Origin: Cytidiella melzeri
Lineage: Eukaryota > Basidiomycota > Agaricomycetes > Polyporales > Irpicaceae
NCBI GenBank assembly: GCA_022592445.1
Contig: JABYQR010000165.1
Coordinates: 32,799-96,798 of the forward strand
Length of the DNA stretch: 64,000 nt
Direction: 5' to 3'
The stretch's first letter is position 1. Every line of letters begins with the position of its first letter. The notes under the pieces were generated by a model. The model saw only the letters and a list, made by a program, of their open reading frames with translations, made no database searches and was not told the DNA's origin. Shown here one piece after another: positions 11,802 through 22,237 of the stretch. The translations under genes and the position numbers were made by a program.

Positions 11802-11877
11802 CTGCAGCCCGGAGTTTTACAGATTAAAACAAGAGGTAAATTGCGAAAATTAAGGGCTAGTCAGGCCATCCATGACA

Positions 11878-12115
11878 GGTAGTCACCAATGGTAGCAAGG
11901 GGCTTCATCTACCTTGTCATTAATCTTGTGCAGTGCTCACTGCTGATTCTAAAAAAATTACTTGCTTCAAAGAGTGAAGGGCTTGAGGGTGTCTCATTAG
12001 ATCAATTACTAGAACATGTTACATGTGTCCTGTTGATGTCTGCACTGCCTCACCCCTGTTGGAGCTGCCACAGGCTGGGTTCTGATTGTAACTCCTGCTT
12101 ATAGAGCAACTAGAG
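11878..12115. repeat. Repeat C, right part of copy 1
   Basis: Continuation of the repeat interrupted at 10457. It starts GGTAGTCACCA and aligns with 51887-52145. It ends near a CTCCTGCTTATAGAG stretch that also occurs in the tandem units at 52280. Confidence 0.6.
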
Positions 12116-12144
12116 GTTGTGATGCGGGGTTGATGGTTGCAGAT

Positions 12145-14798
12145 CTAGCTGGAGTCGCAACAATGATGATAAAAGGAACACAAAGAAGAGTCAGCATGAT
12201 GTGCTAACGTACAGTTAAAGCAGCATTCGGTTGTGCCATGCAGTGCATCCAAATGGCAGCACTCATTGTGTGCTCCCGCACACTTGGCACAGCGAGGGAA
12301 GGGTGAACAACACAGGCCAGCAGGATGGCCCCACCGTTGGCAGATGGTGCAGCGAGGCACTAGTGGGTGCATATTGATGACTTCAGCTGGCTTTTGGAAG
12401 CCTGTTCCAATTGAGACTGGCATCAAAAGGAGGCGCCTGAGCGCGGTGCGCTTAGCATTGTCAGTGAAGTCGACATAAAGAACGCCAAAGTGGGGAGAAT
12501 TCTTGGGAACAAAGAGATGTGAAGGGCCAGCCAGTTGCATGGTTGCCCAGCCATTATTGCTTTGGTGCTGGGAAAGGAAATCAGAGGCAGAGGTGGTGAT
12601 ACAATCTGCTTGAGTAAGAGAAATGCACCAGAAGAAGATGCTGCTCTTGATTTGGTAGCGTTGAACCATGAGCGGTGTTGGAGCACATGCTACAGTAGTA
12701 CAAAATGATGAGACAACTTCATCAATATCATGAGTGGGCAGAGATGAAAATGAGAGGCAGTAGCCACCAGAGTGAATCCAGCGGACTGGTTGGAGAGAGG
12801 AAAGATTGCAGGTAGGAGGATTTTGCCTGCTGAAATCAAGGAAGTCCTGAAGGACCTGGGGATCAGATGGCAGCCAGGACAGGGATACAGATGCTGCATT
12901 AGGAAAGAGGATGGTGATGGAGTTGAGAGCACGCTTATTGATCCGAACGTGCTTCTTCTTGGATTTCAGTGAATGGGATTGCAGGGTGCACAAAACAAGT
13001 TGAATGGCTTCAGCAGGGGAGACAGACAGACAGGCCTTTGCAATAGCCTCTGCCGTCTGAGTAATCTTGCGGAGGGGGGAAGAAGAGGATACCGCTACTG
13101 CCGCACTGCAAGCAGCAAGTTTAGCAGTGGGAACAGATGGAGCCGCAGCTGCAGGAAGAGGAAGTACCACAGGTACAGTAGCCTGGGAGAGAGAGTTGGG
13201 TTCCAAGGGCTTCCAGGCCTGAAAGAATTTGGAAAGCACCTCATGAACAGGGTCCCATAAAGCGGAGGTGTGGGTGGAAGGGGGCATGGATGAGGCGGCA
13301 CTGAAGGTGGCCCCATGTGTAGACAGGATGGCTGCTGCTGCACGGAGAGACTGGGCCAGCATGGTGATGGGTTTGATAAACAGAGTTGGGTCCTCTGGTA
13401 CAGGAGCAGACAGAGAAGATGGTGCAGCAGGGAGAGGAGACTCAACTGCGCGAGGATGGTGCAGACTCAACTAAGATATCTGGCAAAGCCAGAGGTGGCT
13501 CAGGTAAAGGGCCAGGAGCGGGAGAAGCAGCCCTTGTCGTGGATGGCCCGACTAGCCCTTAATTTTTGCAATTTACCTCTTGTTTTTATCTGTAAAACTC
13601 CGGGCTGCAACCCAGTTGCAACCTTCTCTGCATAAACTCCCTTTTCACGTCTATTAAGCGCCCATATCACATGGCTTAGACGCTCCACATGGTCACATTA
13701 CTTGCTACTACGTCACACTGGCATGTGACTTAGCTTAAGTAAGACCACATGGCTACAAGCACATGGCTCAGCCCATAGCTAGGGTTTGACGTCATAGATA
13801 CCGCTCACATAGGCTCCTTTTTGTTCTTTCCTTATTGTTCTCTTTATGGAAGGATGTTCTCACAGGTGTGGGAATGGAATACAATAGTTGGTCTCCTTTT
13901 GGATAGATTCTCTCACGAGTAGAGTTCTTGGCAAGGTGTAGACAATAGCTATTGTTCTCCTTTAGGTAGTTCTTTTGTTCTCCGTTCACACGGCTTCTTG
14001 CAAAGCCTGCCCTTAACATGTTTTGTGCGCAGGTCCCTGAAGTCTATATAAGCAGCTACATGTACGCTCCTAGCCCCCATCTCAACCTCTTGGTCTTTAC
14101 TGGGCTAGGTAAGCAAACCCCTCTTGTACTACATAGCGGGTAGTATTAATACTAACTTGGTCTTTACTGGGCTAGCAACTTGCATAAAGTCTGATAGCTG
14201 GTGAGAGCATCGTGCTTCAAGCCTGCCACCACCTTTTCGTCGTCGTCCACTTCGTGTCCCTTTTAGTTGCGTCGAGCTTCGTCTCTGTGACAGCCCTATT
14301 CATCTCCATCTGAGGAGAAGGCGGAGGCGGGCGAGGCGGAGGAGAGTCCTGAAGTGCCTCCAGCATTTGGTTGATTGAGGCTGCCTTGTTGGCAGCGGCC
14401 GCTCGTTGTTGCGCACGTTTGCACTTCTTGAGATTCTTGGTGCTCTTGGCCACAGGAGCAGGCTCTGGAGGCGGAGCAGTGGAAGTGGGAGGTGAAGGTG
14501 GCAGGATACCATCTGGAATGGGGATGCTATGAAGGTTGCAATAGAACGCAATGACAGACCACGAGAGAAGTTGCAAATCGTGTGATTCTGGGACTAGTTT
14601 GAAGATCTCGACTGAACAGTCAATGAAAGATGGGGGCCTGGGAGTTTGAAGTTTTACAGCTATTGTAGATGACACTGTGTGCATTGACAAAATGTGCGAG
14701 ATTGTCAGCAAATTGGTGAGGATCAGAGAGGAGGATTTTTGGATCGACCGAGCCACGAGCGTCCAAATAACACATGGTGGATCGAGGTCAAGAAGCAA
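12145..14798 (-). pseudogene. LINE ORF1 (gag-like, CCHC knuckles), split by a solo LTR
   Basis: Two coding blocks on the minus strand, 14293-14798 (N-terminal) and 12145-13534 (C-terminal), are separated by solo LTR-A copy 2. The C-terminal end carries successive Cys/His clusters: CTICQRWGHPAGLC, then CAKCAGAHNECC, then CFNCTLAHHADSSLC. This is the tandem knuckle arrangement of ORF1 in Tad1/Jockey-like LINEs of fungi. The middle is Ala/Pro/Ser-rich. A TAG lies just upstream of the ORF restart at 13470, so a frame break exists in addition to the LTR insertion. No ORF2 (endonuclease or reverse transcriptase) is found downstream; the element is truncated at about 12.1 kb where repeat C begins. 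Confidence 0.6.
13535..14292 (-). mobile_element. Solo LTR-A copy 2, inserted in LINE ORF1
   Basis: 758 bp. In LTR orientation (minus) it starts TGTCACAGAGAC and ends CATCCACGACA. The flanks carry the perfect direct repeat GCCCT (13530-13534 and 14293-14297). The internal block bounded by two GGTCTTTACTGGGCTAG copies (about 14090 and 14158) is present, as in copy 3. Confidence 0.9.
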
Positions 14799-16515
14799 TG
14801 ACTATATGTGCATCAACCTTAGTAAGAGACTGAAGAGAGAGATCTTGCAAAACACATGTGCTAACAGTAAACACGGTCTGAGTAACATGTTTCGACGTTT
14901 GGAGTATCAATCATTGAGAAGCTGCATTATGAACGAAAAGAAATCATTGCACAATTGTATGTGCTGTAAAGGTTCATGACGAGAGTTCGTAAACGTGAGT
15001 GCCAAGAGTGGAAAAAAGAAGAAAGAAAGAAAGAAAAGGGACAAGAGGAAGAAAAACAGGTATATCGACGGAAGAGTATGAAGGAGCGTACGAGGGGGTG
15101 TCCCACTAGTAGTAGCGGAGACAAAACATCCCAACAAACGGTCTATGTACTATTATACAGAAGCAAGCAGAAATCGTCTGATAGAGACACAAATGAGGGT
15201 AGCCTCATATCCAGTCCGTTCTCGCCAAGGCGACACAAGCCAATAGCAAAAACCAAGCAAAGAGTCCTTCGCCGTTCGTCCGTTGTGTACGCACACTGCA
15301 TCCCATCACACCTTCACACCAGAAACACTCCCACTCCTCCCTCCAAACACCCTCCCGAACGCCCTCTTCAACGTCCCCTTCCTCCCCATCTTTGCATTCA
15401 CCCCCTCCCCGCCTCCCACCGACACCACTGACTTGCCACCCTCGCTTCCCTCCTTTCGATGCCCCCGAGTCTCGACAACCTCCACCACCACACCACTAGC
15501 TGCTCCCACATTCCCTCCTCCTCCTCCTCCTCCTGCTCCTCCTGCTACTACTCCGTTTGAATTCTTCACCACTGGCTGCACAGACCTGATATGCAAATCT
15601 TTCGTCCCTTCCGACACAACCCTCATCGAACCCACACCCGCGATTGTCCCCGGTGGCGTCTTGAGAATGTCTTCCTCCGACTCTGTCACGGACGACGTCC
15701 GGCTCAGGCCGGGTGTGCCTGCAATGTCGGGTACATCAGAGTCTGCGGAGGAGGAGGGGATGGAGGAGGCGGAGGAGTTCTTGGAGGAGTGAGCGAAGAA
15801 TGGGGGGTACGGGGGTGAGACGGATCGATTAGATCTTACAGAAGGCGTGAATGACGCTCGGCGGTTTAGCAGTGCAGAGTCTGGATGGAGGTGCTGGTTC
15901 TGGTTGAGTGTAGGTGAGTGGGGTCTGTACGGCATGGGTGCGCGAGAGCCTGTGCGTGTGGAGGTGAACCCTGGCCCAGCCCACACGGGTACGTGAGGCA
16001 AGTGAGGCATCAGTGCCGCTGCCTCTTCTGCTGCCGTCGTCGTGGAGGGGTTGGTGGTGAATTGTTTTTCATGTGCGTGTTGGACATGTCGATGGTGAGG
16101 TTCAGGTTCTCCAAGAATGGGTTGACAGAGGGCGATGGAGAGGTGTAATTCGACTCGCATACGCTGAGGATCGACTGAGGACGTGAGAGGACCGTGACGT
16201 TGGTCAGGGTACCGTCGTGGTTGAATGCTACAGAAGGTTCAGCGAGCGGAGAGGAGCGGTGAGGGTAGGTAGTGTGTCTGCGGTTGAGAGGGCACGCTTG
16301 TGGCGAGTGTACTGCCAGTCTGGGACAGTCGCTGTCCGCGAATGGTACGACGAAGCGGTGGTCGGACGTGTCTATGGGGGAGGGCTTATTGTCAGCTTGT
16401 GCTGTATTTAACCTGGGACCCTTGGACCTTGGTCGCAGATGATTGCGAGCATCTCAACGCTGAACTCAGCAAGTCAATCCGACAAGCATCTCGTCTTCGT
16501 CTCCGGTGCTCGACG
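14797..16515 (-). repeat. Segmental duplication, broken copy (partner at 31534-33975)
   Basis: Direct-orientation duplicate of about 31534-33975, with near-identical stretches. It includes the promoter, 3' flank and a reduced gene body of the Ser/Pro-rich gene. Homology stops near 16510, close to the left inverted repeat of the next element. This copy is about 700 bp shorter because of internal deletions. Confidence 0.85.
15306..16350 (-). pseudogene. Broken copy of the Ser/Pro-rich gene
   Basis: Compared with the intact gene at 32071-33810, this copy has lost about 19 bp around the start codon (near 16355). It has also lost a block corresponding to about residues 110-160 with a frame change near 16060, and about 200 codons in the middle near 15825. 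The C-terminal 150 codons remain open and end in the same GRSGSVSGVKV. The 284-codon frame from 16160 starts out of the ancestral frame and only later enters it. It is probably not a working gene. Confidence 0.8.
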
Positions 16516-19388
16516 GGACTTGATGTTAATCTCATTGTCAGCACTAATGAAACTCCGCTGGGCGCGGGCTGATGGCGGAACACCGAGAGCTTGGCGGGGG
16601 ACTCGGGCAATTTGTGAGCTCATCAATAGCTAGTACACATGGTGATCTTAGGCAATTACATAGCACAGTAAACATAATCAAAGGGGTACATATATTAGTA
16701 TATGAGAGAGTACATATTTTGGTACATGAGACTGTTTTACATAGTGTACAAAACTCACTGATGGTATTGTAAATCTTCCAATTCCCCTTTCCCAGTAAAG
16801 CTCTATTTGTGCCTCTGTCAGGCTCTTTTTTTCTTCTGTTTGCACTGCTCACACAAACATGTATCATAGTGTATCATGGTCACTTAGACGGCCTTAGGGA
16901 CAGCCACCCTGTCTTTTTTCTGGTATTTATACCTCTGCCAGCCTATACTTCTGTTCACACTGCTTACATGCTCTTAAATGTTTCACAGTGTGTCATAGGT
17001 TAGTCTCAGTCCCAGACCCTCTACATGCTGCTGCATGCGCTACCTTTCTGTTTTGGGGGCAGAGAACAAAAACCAAAGACAGGAAGCTAGCTGAGGGTCT
17101 GGTGTCTTTGGCCAATGTGGGTGTAGGTGAACCCTCATGTGTCGAGTGTGCGATCAGCAACTTGTCCCTCACTGCTGTCACCACATCACTACTCCTTTCT
17201 CTTGTTCTACAAGGCTTCCAATGTATGGCTGATGAATATTGGCAAAGCTTGTTGCTGTATGTTTCTGTTAATTCCATGCAATAGAGTTGGGCTGCATGCC
17301 TAGGTGATTTCTGGTTGTATCAGTGTTTTTCTCTCCCATTGTGTTTGCAAGCCAGCAGTAGTGCATCACACATTCTCTGGAACAGCATGAACAAGGGTTG
17401 CACTGGTACAAGAGTGAAACTTACTTGAGGTGCTCTGGCTACTCACGGGGTATTGACTGAAACAGCTTGAGGAGCTTGATGGTGTACTTGGAATTTCCCC
17501 ACTGTGGTATGGTAGAGCAGTCGTGGCGAGACACTCACACACCCCCTGGACACGGAGGGACCAGGCACAAACACACCAGACCTTGAGGGAGGCAATTGCA
17601 TGGGTGAGTAGTAACCACCAGAAGGGGGGGGGGGGTGTGAATATGTGATGCAAGTGCATCCACGAGTCGTAGACTGCACCTGAGCACAAGCAAGAAGTGA
17701 TGCAACGTGGCAAGAAGCAACCAGATCCAAGGGGATGTGGCGCGTAGCAACGAGGCGTGAGGAGTGCAAGTGGTAGGTGAGGGCTGCACAACAACTAGAG
17801 AAGGGGATTGGGTATGTAGGGAAGTACAAGAAATGACAGTGATGCACACTGAGGGGTTTACCAGGCATGAGGTAAAAAAAAAAGCCCAAGAGGGTAATTG
17901 TGGGGAAGGCTTGAAGTTTCAGTGAAACAATAGAAAAAGGTTGCGAGGGATGAGAGGAAAGGAGAGAACACAGTGAATTGCAGTTGCCAAGTGAAAGATA
18001 AATGTGGCTTTAAAACACAAGGCAGTGAAAGGAACACAGTATAAACACAGTGGCCAAGAGAAGGTAAACAATGGCTTGAAAGGAGGACACAGTGGAAGAC
18101 AAACATGACACAGTGAAATAACACAGTAGAATAAACACAGTGAGGAACACAAGTGGACTTGAGAAAACCACGCCAATGAGATATACACACAGCAAGTGGG
18201 CTTGAGATGCAAGATGCAAGGAGCAAGCAGGCTCGAGATGCAAAATGCAAGGCTTGCAGAGGCAAACTCAAGGGGAAAACACAGGGGGTGTTGAATTTGA
18301 AGCTACTCTAGGTACAAACATGCTGTGTATAAATACTATTGCAAAAAGTCCACATCAATTTATAGGTCTGCATGACAATTGAGGGGATTGATGAAGAGAG
18401 AGAGAGGCTGCTCGAGGTTCTCATATTGGTGAGAAAAGCCACAGGAGCCGAGGGAGCAAGTGAACAAGGGGGCTGCGAGGAACCCAAGGGTGGCAAGAGA
18501 AAGTGCCGGTGTGCTCAAGGCTGCCCAAAAACTTGCAAGAGAACACGGACAAGAACTCCAGCAAGATTCCAAGCCACAAATTGAGGCAGCACAAGCTCAA
18601 GTGCCCAAACAAGGCACAAGGGCTGAGCCATAGAGAAGCTCAAAACATAAGCTGTAGAACCAGCTCTTGTGTGATCCTCGAGACACCTTGCAAGGACTCT
18701 TGAGTGACAAGGAGCTCTGCTTGTTTGTGAGAAAGGGTCCTCATCTCGTTTGAGCTTGTTGCATGTATTGTAATCTATGATGTGCCTCAACCACCATATA
18801 CAGAAGTCCCGACCTTCCTGACTGCCTCCACTATTCCCGCGTATATTTTCATCTATTCTGTCTTTGTTCTGATTTGCTTGGTCTGTATTTGTATTATCCT
18901 TCTCCACTTCTATCCGTGCATCTGTCCATTTCTTCCTTTCTTAATTTATCTTATCCTCTTTTCTATATACTTATAAAACCCTGTAATTTGTTGGTTTAAG
19001 TTTTGATATTCACATTTGCTATCTCTCGTGTGCTCGAACACCTCTTGCTACAACAGCATGTTCAGCAGTTTCCAGGTATATCAGCAGAAGCAAGAGCTCC
19101 ATGCAGACAACATCTCTTGGGAGCATGGCATTTTCAAAATCCCAGTAGTCAAGACTATGTAACAGTCTTATATACCAAAATATGTACTCTCTCATATACT
19201 AAAATATGTACCCCTTTAATTATATTTACTGTGCTATGTAATTGCCTAAGATTACCATGTGTGCTAGCTATTGATGAGCTCACAAATTGCCCAAGTCCCC
19301 TGCCAAGCTTTTGGTGTGCGGCCATCAGCCCGCACCTAGCAGAGTTTCCTTAGTGCTGACAATTGGGTGGGAGATTAATGTCAAGTCC
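16516..19388. mobile_element. 2.9-kb element bounded by about 235-bp inverted repeats
   Basis: Bases 16516-16755 are the reverse complement of 19152-19388 at roughly 90% by eye; many differences are C/T or G/A. Both arms start GGACTTGA and contain CAATTTGTGAGCTCATCAAT. Between them no transposase frame is visible. The interior has a poly-G run (about 17627-17636), a purine-rich tract, and seven ACACAGT motifs at 17967-18141. No clear target duplication is seen. It is best read as a non-autonomous transposon with long terminal inverted repeats, or an inverted duplication. Confidence 0.55.
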
Positions 19389-19432
19389 AGTAACCTCCGA
19401 GACCGCGCAGTAGCTTATGTTATCATCAGACA

Positions 19433-19951
19433 TTATACTGACGTCTTTGTATCTTTGATTCCATATATTGTCCTCCCATGTATGTTCTTGTGTGTGACAG
19501 CACTAGGTCCTGTGTTGTCATCAGCCGCTTTTGAGTGGTTTCCAATCTCGTGCTCGTCGACAGCAAACACGTAGATGCGCCATCCTACAACTGGCATGTT
19601 CCACAGCTGTTCAGCCCAGACTCTGCGCTTCCTCTGAGAACTGAGAGTGCATTTGCAAATAATACCAGACAAGCCAGGTATGTCCTTGCGTGCTGCCAGC
19701 AGCGTGAGGTTTATGTCTAGAGGAAGTTGTGTGAAGTCACCCGGAGTTGGAAGAGCCATTGACAAGCAAGTTTTGCTTGAATGGGGGAATCGGGCTCCTA
19801 CGGCGTAATGACAGAGTTGACAATTGAAAACACGAGTCAAGAATGTCAAGGTGACTGTCTTTGACCTCTCAGAGTAGACAGTTTGCAGTTTGGAAAACTT
19901 TTCCCATTTGAGATCCGTTACATCAGGAAGGTGCTCAGGACAATATAACAC
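19433..19951 (-). CDS. Unidentified 172-codon frame
   Basis: Open from the ATG at 19951 to a stop at 19433, just outside the right inverted repeat of the preceding element. The composition is balanced and protein-like, with a CQLCHYAVG segment and a later ICKC pair, but no known domain was recognised. It has no visible promoter context and is embedded in repeats, so it may be part of a decayed transposon gene. Kept because it is the longest frame of this stretch with a plausible amino-acid composition. Confidence 0.25.
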   Translation of the reverse strand: MLYCPEHLPDVTDLKWEKFSKLQTVYSERSKTVTLTFLTRVFNCQLCHYAVGARFPHSSKTCLSMALPTPGDFTQLPLDINLTLLAARKDIPGLSGIICKCTLSSQRKRRVWAEQLWNMPVVGWRIYVFAVDEHEIGNHSKAADDNTGPSAVTHKNIHGRTIYGIKDTKTSV

Positions 19952-20454
19952 GAGAGAGTCTATGTTTGCTACAGGCGTTCTGATAGCGGTATGTAAAGAA
20001 TTGCTTTCTCTGTTGCCTACTACAGTCTACTCTATTCATTTTGTGCTACCACTACAAATGCTCTTGCATGCACTAGAAACTGATTGTGTCATTATAGACA
20101 ATATCAATGCTGCACCTTAATCATTGCAAAAAGATGATAATCAAAATAATGGTTGCAGTAAAAATAATTACCAACGTTGCCAACATTCTCTGAGGTCCAT
20201 TGTGGATCCTTGACGTGACCAAAAACAGGAATAAGGTGACAAGACCGAGCAATGCAACTGACTGGTATAATTTTGGCGTGTGAAACACACATACGAGTGG
20301 ATTGTGAGAGTGTGAACAGGCCGTGGTCCGCGTGTGGCATAAAGAATGGTGTGAACCAATCAACATATGCCAATGGATGGGAAATATTGACATGAAAGTA
20401 TGCAGGTAACAGTTCCTTTTGCTCCGAGCCCTGTCAATGCATCACTGCTTGCCC
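19952..20454. other. Non-coding AT-rich stretch
   Basis: No frame with recognisable features; only three overlapping minus-strand frames of 60-90 codons near 20104-20393. Nothing else is seen. Confidence 0.4.
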
Positions 20455-20752
20455 AAGTCTAGGTGCAGCCTAGAACTCTTGGGCCCACTAGCAACATACA
20501 TTCACACATACCCTCAACCCCTTCTTACACAAGTAATCACCTCTTGCGAGGTCTGGTGTGTTTGTGCCCAGTCCCTTCATGTCCAGGGTGTGTGTTAGTG
20601 TCTCAGTGTCTAAGTACAGCCTAGAACTCTTGCACCCACTTGCATCATACATTTGCTGATACCCTCAACCCCTATGTATGCAACGATTTTCCCTTGCAAT
20701 GTCTGGTGTGTTTGTGCCAGAGCCCTTTGTGTCCAGGGGTCTGTGGCAGTTT
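20455..20752. repeat. Two-unit tandem repeat, about 150-155 bp period
   Basis: Unit 1 (about 20455-20603) and unit 2 (about 20606-20752) share, in the same order, CAGCCTAGAACTCTTG, ACCCTCAACCCCT, GTCTGGTGTGTTTGTGCC and GTCCAGGG. Units are roughly 80% alike by eye. Non-coding. Confidence 0.65.
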
Positions 20753-20754
20753 TT

Positions 20755-20965
20755 CAACATAGAAAACTGTGTACAAGGTCACTTACACAAGTCAAATTTG
20801 CTATGACATTTCATATAAGGTTTACAGTCTGATTAGATACTTCCATGTTACATGCAAAGGCTGTACAGAATACAACAGACCATTTCACTCAAATATTACA
20901 AAACCAAAATCATGGTAACAAAGGCAAATGCATTGCAGCTTGAAACTCATACTGAACGTTTCATC
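20755..20965. repeat. Repeat D copy 1 (partner 28290-28510)
   Basis: Matches 28290-28510 in the same orientation, for example around TACAACAGACCAT and AATGCATTGCAGCTTGAAAC. The two copies flank the small secreted protein gene plus Copia element. Non-coding. Confidence 0.6.
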
Positions 20966-21101
20966 ACTTAATGCAACTACTTTGAGTAAGGACTAGCACA
21001 AAATTTACTTTATGAATTGTAAACAAAACAGAATGTGTTATGGGATCTATGAAAGGTAATAACTTGAGACAAAGTTGACTGTAACTGATTGCCTGTTGAA
21101 T

Positions 21102-21560
21102 TCAATTCCCCTGCTTTGACAATGACAAGAGGCGATTGAGCTCATTGTTATATATCTGCCATGCTTCGTGTTTCTTTTTAGCTCGTTCATCGGCTGTCAG
21201 ACCAAGTAACGACATGTGGGATGCTGTGGATCTCTGAGCCTGTTTTTTCAAATTTCTCTGTGAATTGGAAGACACTGTAGCAGCTTCTCTAGCTATTTCA
21301 ACTCTCTTTTCTGCCTCTTCAATCTGCTGTGCCAAGGTTTTTGGCACTGGCTCAGGCTTTGAGGGTAGATCAGTACCTGCCCTTCGCTGGAAATCATATT
21401 GTTTTGGTGATTCTGCGCCGTTGTTCATCTGTCTCTTGTGATTGAGGTTGTGGGGTTGGCAGAGCTCTCTATTGCCATATGGGGTGGCAAACACAGCTGC
21501 CATATGGACTGTGCTGATGATAACAGGGGCAAGCAGAATGAGAGAGGTGGGGAACCGCAT
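21102..21560 (-). CDS. Small secreted protein (family member 1)
   Basis: 152 aa with ATG at 21560; the upstream in-frame codon at 21704 falls in what matches 5' flank in the paralogue. An N-terminal signal peptide (MRFPTSLILLAP, then a hydrophobic stretch ending near AVFATPY) is followed by a KR and an RR dibasic site (NHKRQ, FQRRAG), possible proprotease cleavage points. A Lys/Glu/Ala-rich helical C-terminus follows, with a coiled-coil-like stretch around LAQQIEEAEKRVEIARE. The N-terminus, the QRR motif and the 5' flank resemble the gene at 43962-44204, so this is a dispersed paralogous family. Function unknown; secretion is inferred. A Copia element sits 312 bp upstream of the ATG. Confidence 0.6.
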   Translation of the reverse strand: MRFPTSLILLAPVIISTVHMAAVFATPYGNRELCQPHNLNHKRQMNNGAESPKQYDFQRRAGTDLPSKPEPVPKTLAQQIEEAEKRVEIAREAATVSSNSQRNLKKQAQRSTASHMSLLGLTADERAKKKHEAWQIYNNELNRLLSLSKQGN

Positions 21561-21872
21561 GACAGTATTGGATTTTTGAAGGCAACTTGAGAGGGAGACA
21601 GTAAGATAGATAGCTGTACAAACAGTTTCAGTACAATACCCAAGGAAAGCACAACTAACACAGCAACACAACAAACTGACTGACCAGCACTGAATCAACA
21701 GCAAGACTTGGAGCAGCTGAGGTGTGTCAAGAGAGATTTGAGGATGGACAGCCAGCTGTAAGAGCTATATCAGTACAGTGGACCAAAGAAACCACAACAC
21801 AAACAACAATGTAGTTACCAGGTATTGCTGAGGCAACCAAAATACTTGAGGCAATGGAGGTGTGCTGAGGTG

Positions 21873-22190
21873 TGTGGAACAGTGTCCTTCACAGGCACTG
21901 GGCCAACAGGCAACTTAGGGGATGTTGAAGAAGCTCACCTGAGATGCTAGTGAAGTTAGCTGTAAGCGTGGTGGTGGTTCAGGTTAAAGGACTGTCTATC
22001 CATTTACAGCTCTACAGCGGTCTTATATACATGCTGGGGCTATGTACAAACAGAGGCAAATAATGATACCAATCAAGGAATGTGAAACAGAAATGAGGGT
22101 ACCCAAAGTACCGGTATGATGGACGTGGCTATGCTCATACATGATGGATGTAGCTGTGCTCATACATGATGGATGTAGCTGTGCTCAACA
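21873..22190 (-). repeat. 3' LTR of Copia-1
   Basis: 318 bp. Contains tandem units of about 26 bp (CATACATGATGGATGTAGCT type) near its outer U3 end. It is nearly identical to 27554-27869. Confidence 0.93.
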
Positions 22191-22202
22191 CTCCCCCTCG
22201 CT
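22191..22202 (-). promoter_or_regulatory. Polypurine tract of Copia-1
   Basis: On the minus strand the bases directly before the 3' LTR read GCGAGGGGGAG, a polypurine tract suited to plus-strand priming. Confidence 0.7.
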
Positions 22203-22237
22203 AAGTGCAGCATATAGAAAAGCGCAACTGTAGCGTA

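Larger units (their letters stand above)
10458..11877 (+). mobile_element. Solo LTR-A copy 1, carrying a nested solo LTR-B
   Basis: Begins TGACACGGAGAC and ends CATCCATGACA. It is flanked by the perfect 5-bp direct repeat GGTAG (10453-10457 and 11878-11882). Removing the nested LTR-B plus one copy of its target duplication leaves about 690 bp, matching the solo LTR-A copies at 13535-14292 and 49355-50110. It lacks a 68-bp block bounded by the repeated CTAGCCCAGTAAAGACCAAG that the other two copies have. It includes a 79-codon frame (10664-10903) shared with the other copies. Confidence 0.88.

Noticed and set aside
17366..18271. Several overlapping minus-strand frames of up to 148 codons
   Set aside because: Pyrimidine-rich low-complexity translation inside the inverted-repeat element; no homologous motif or splice pattern.
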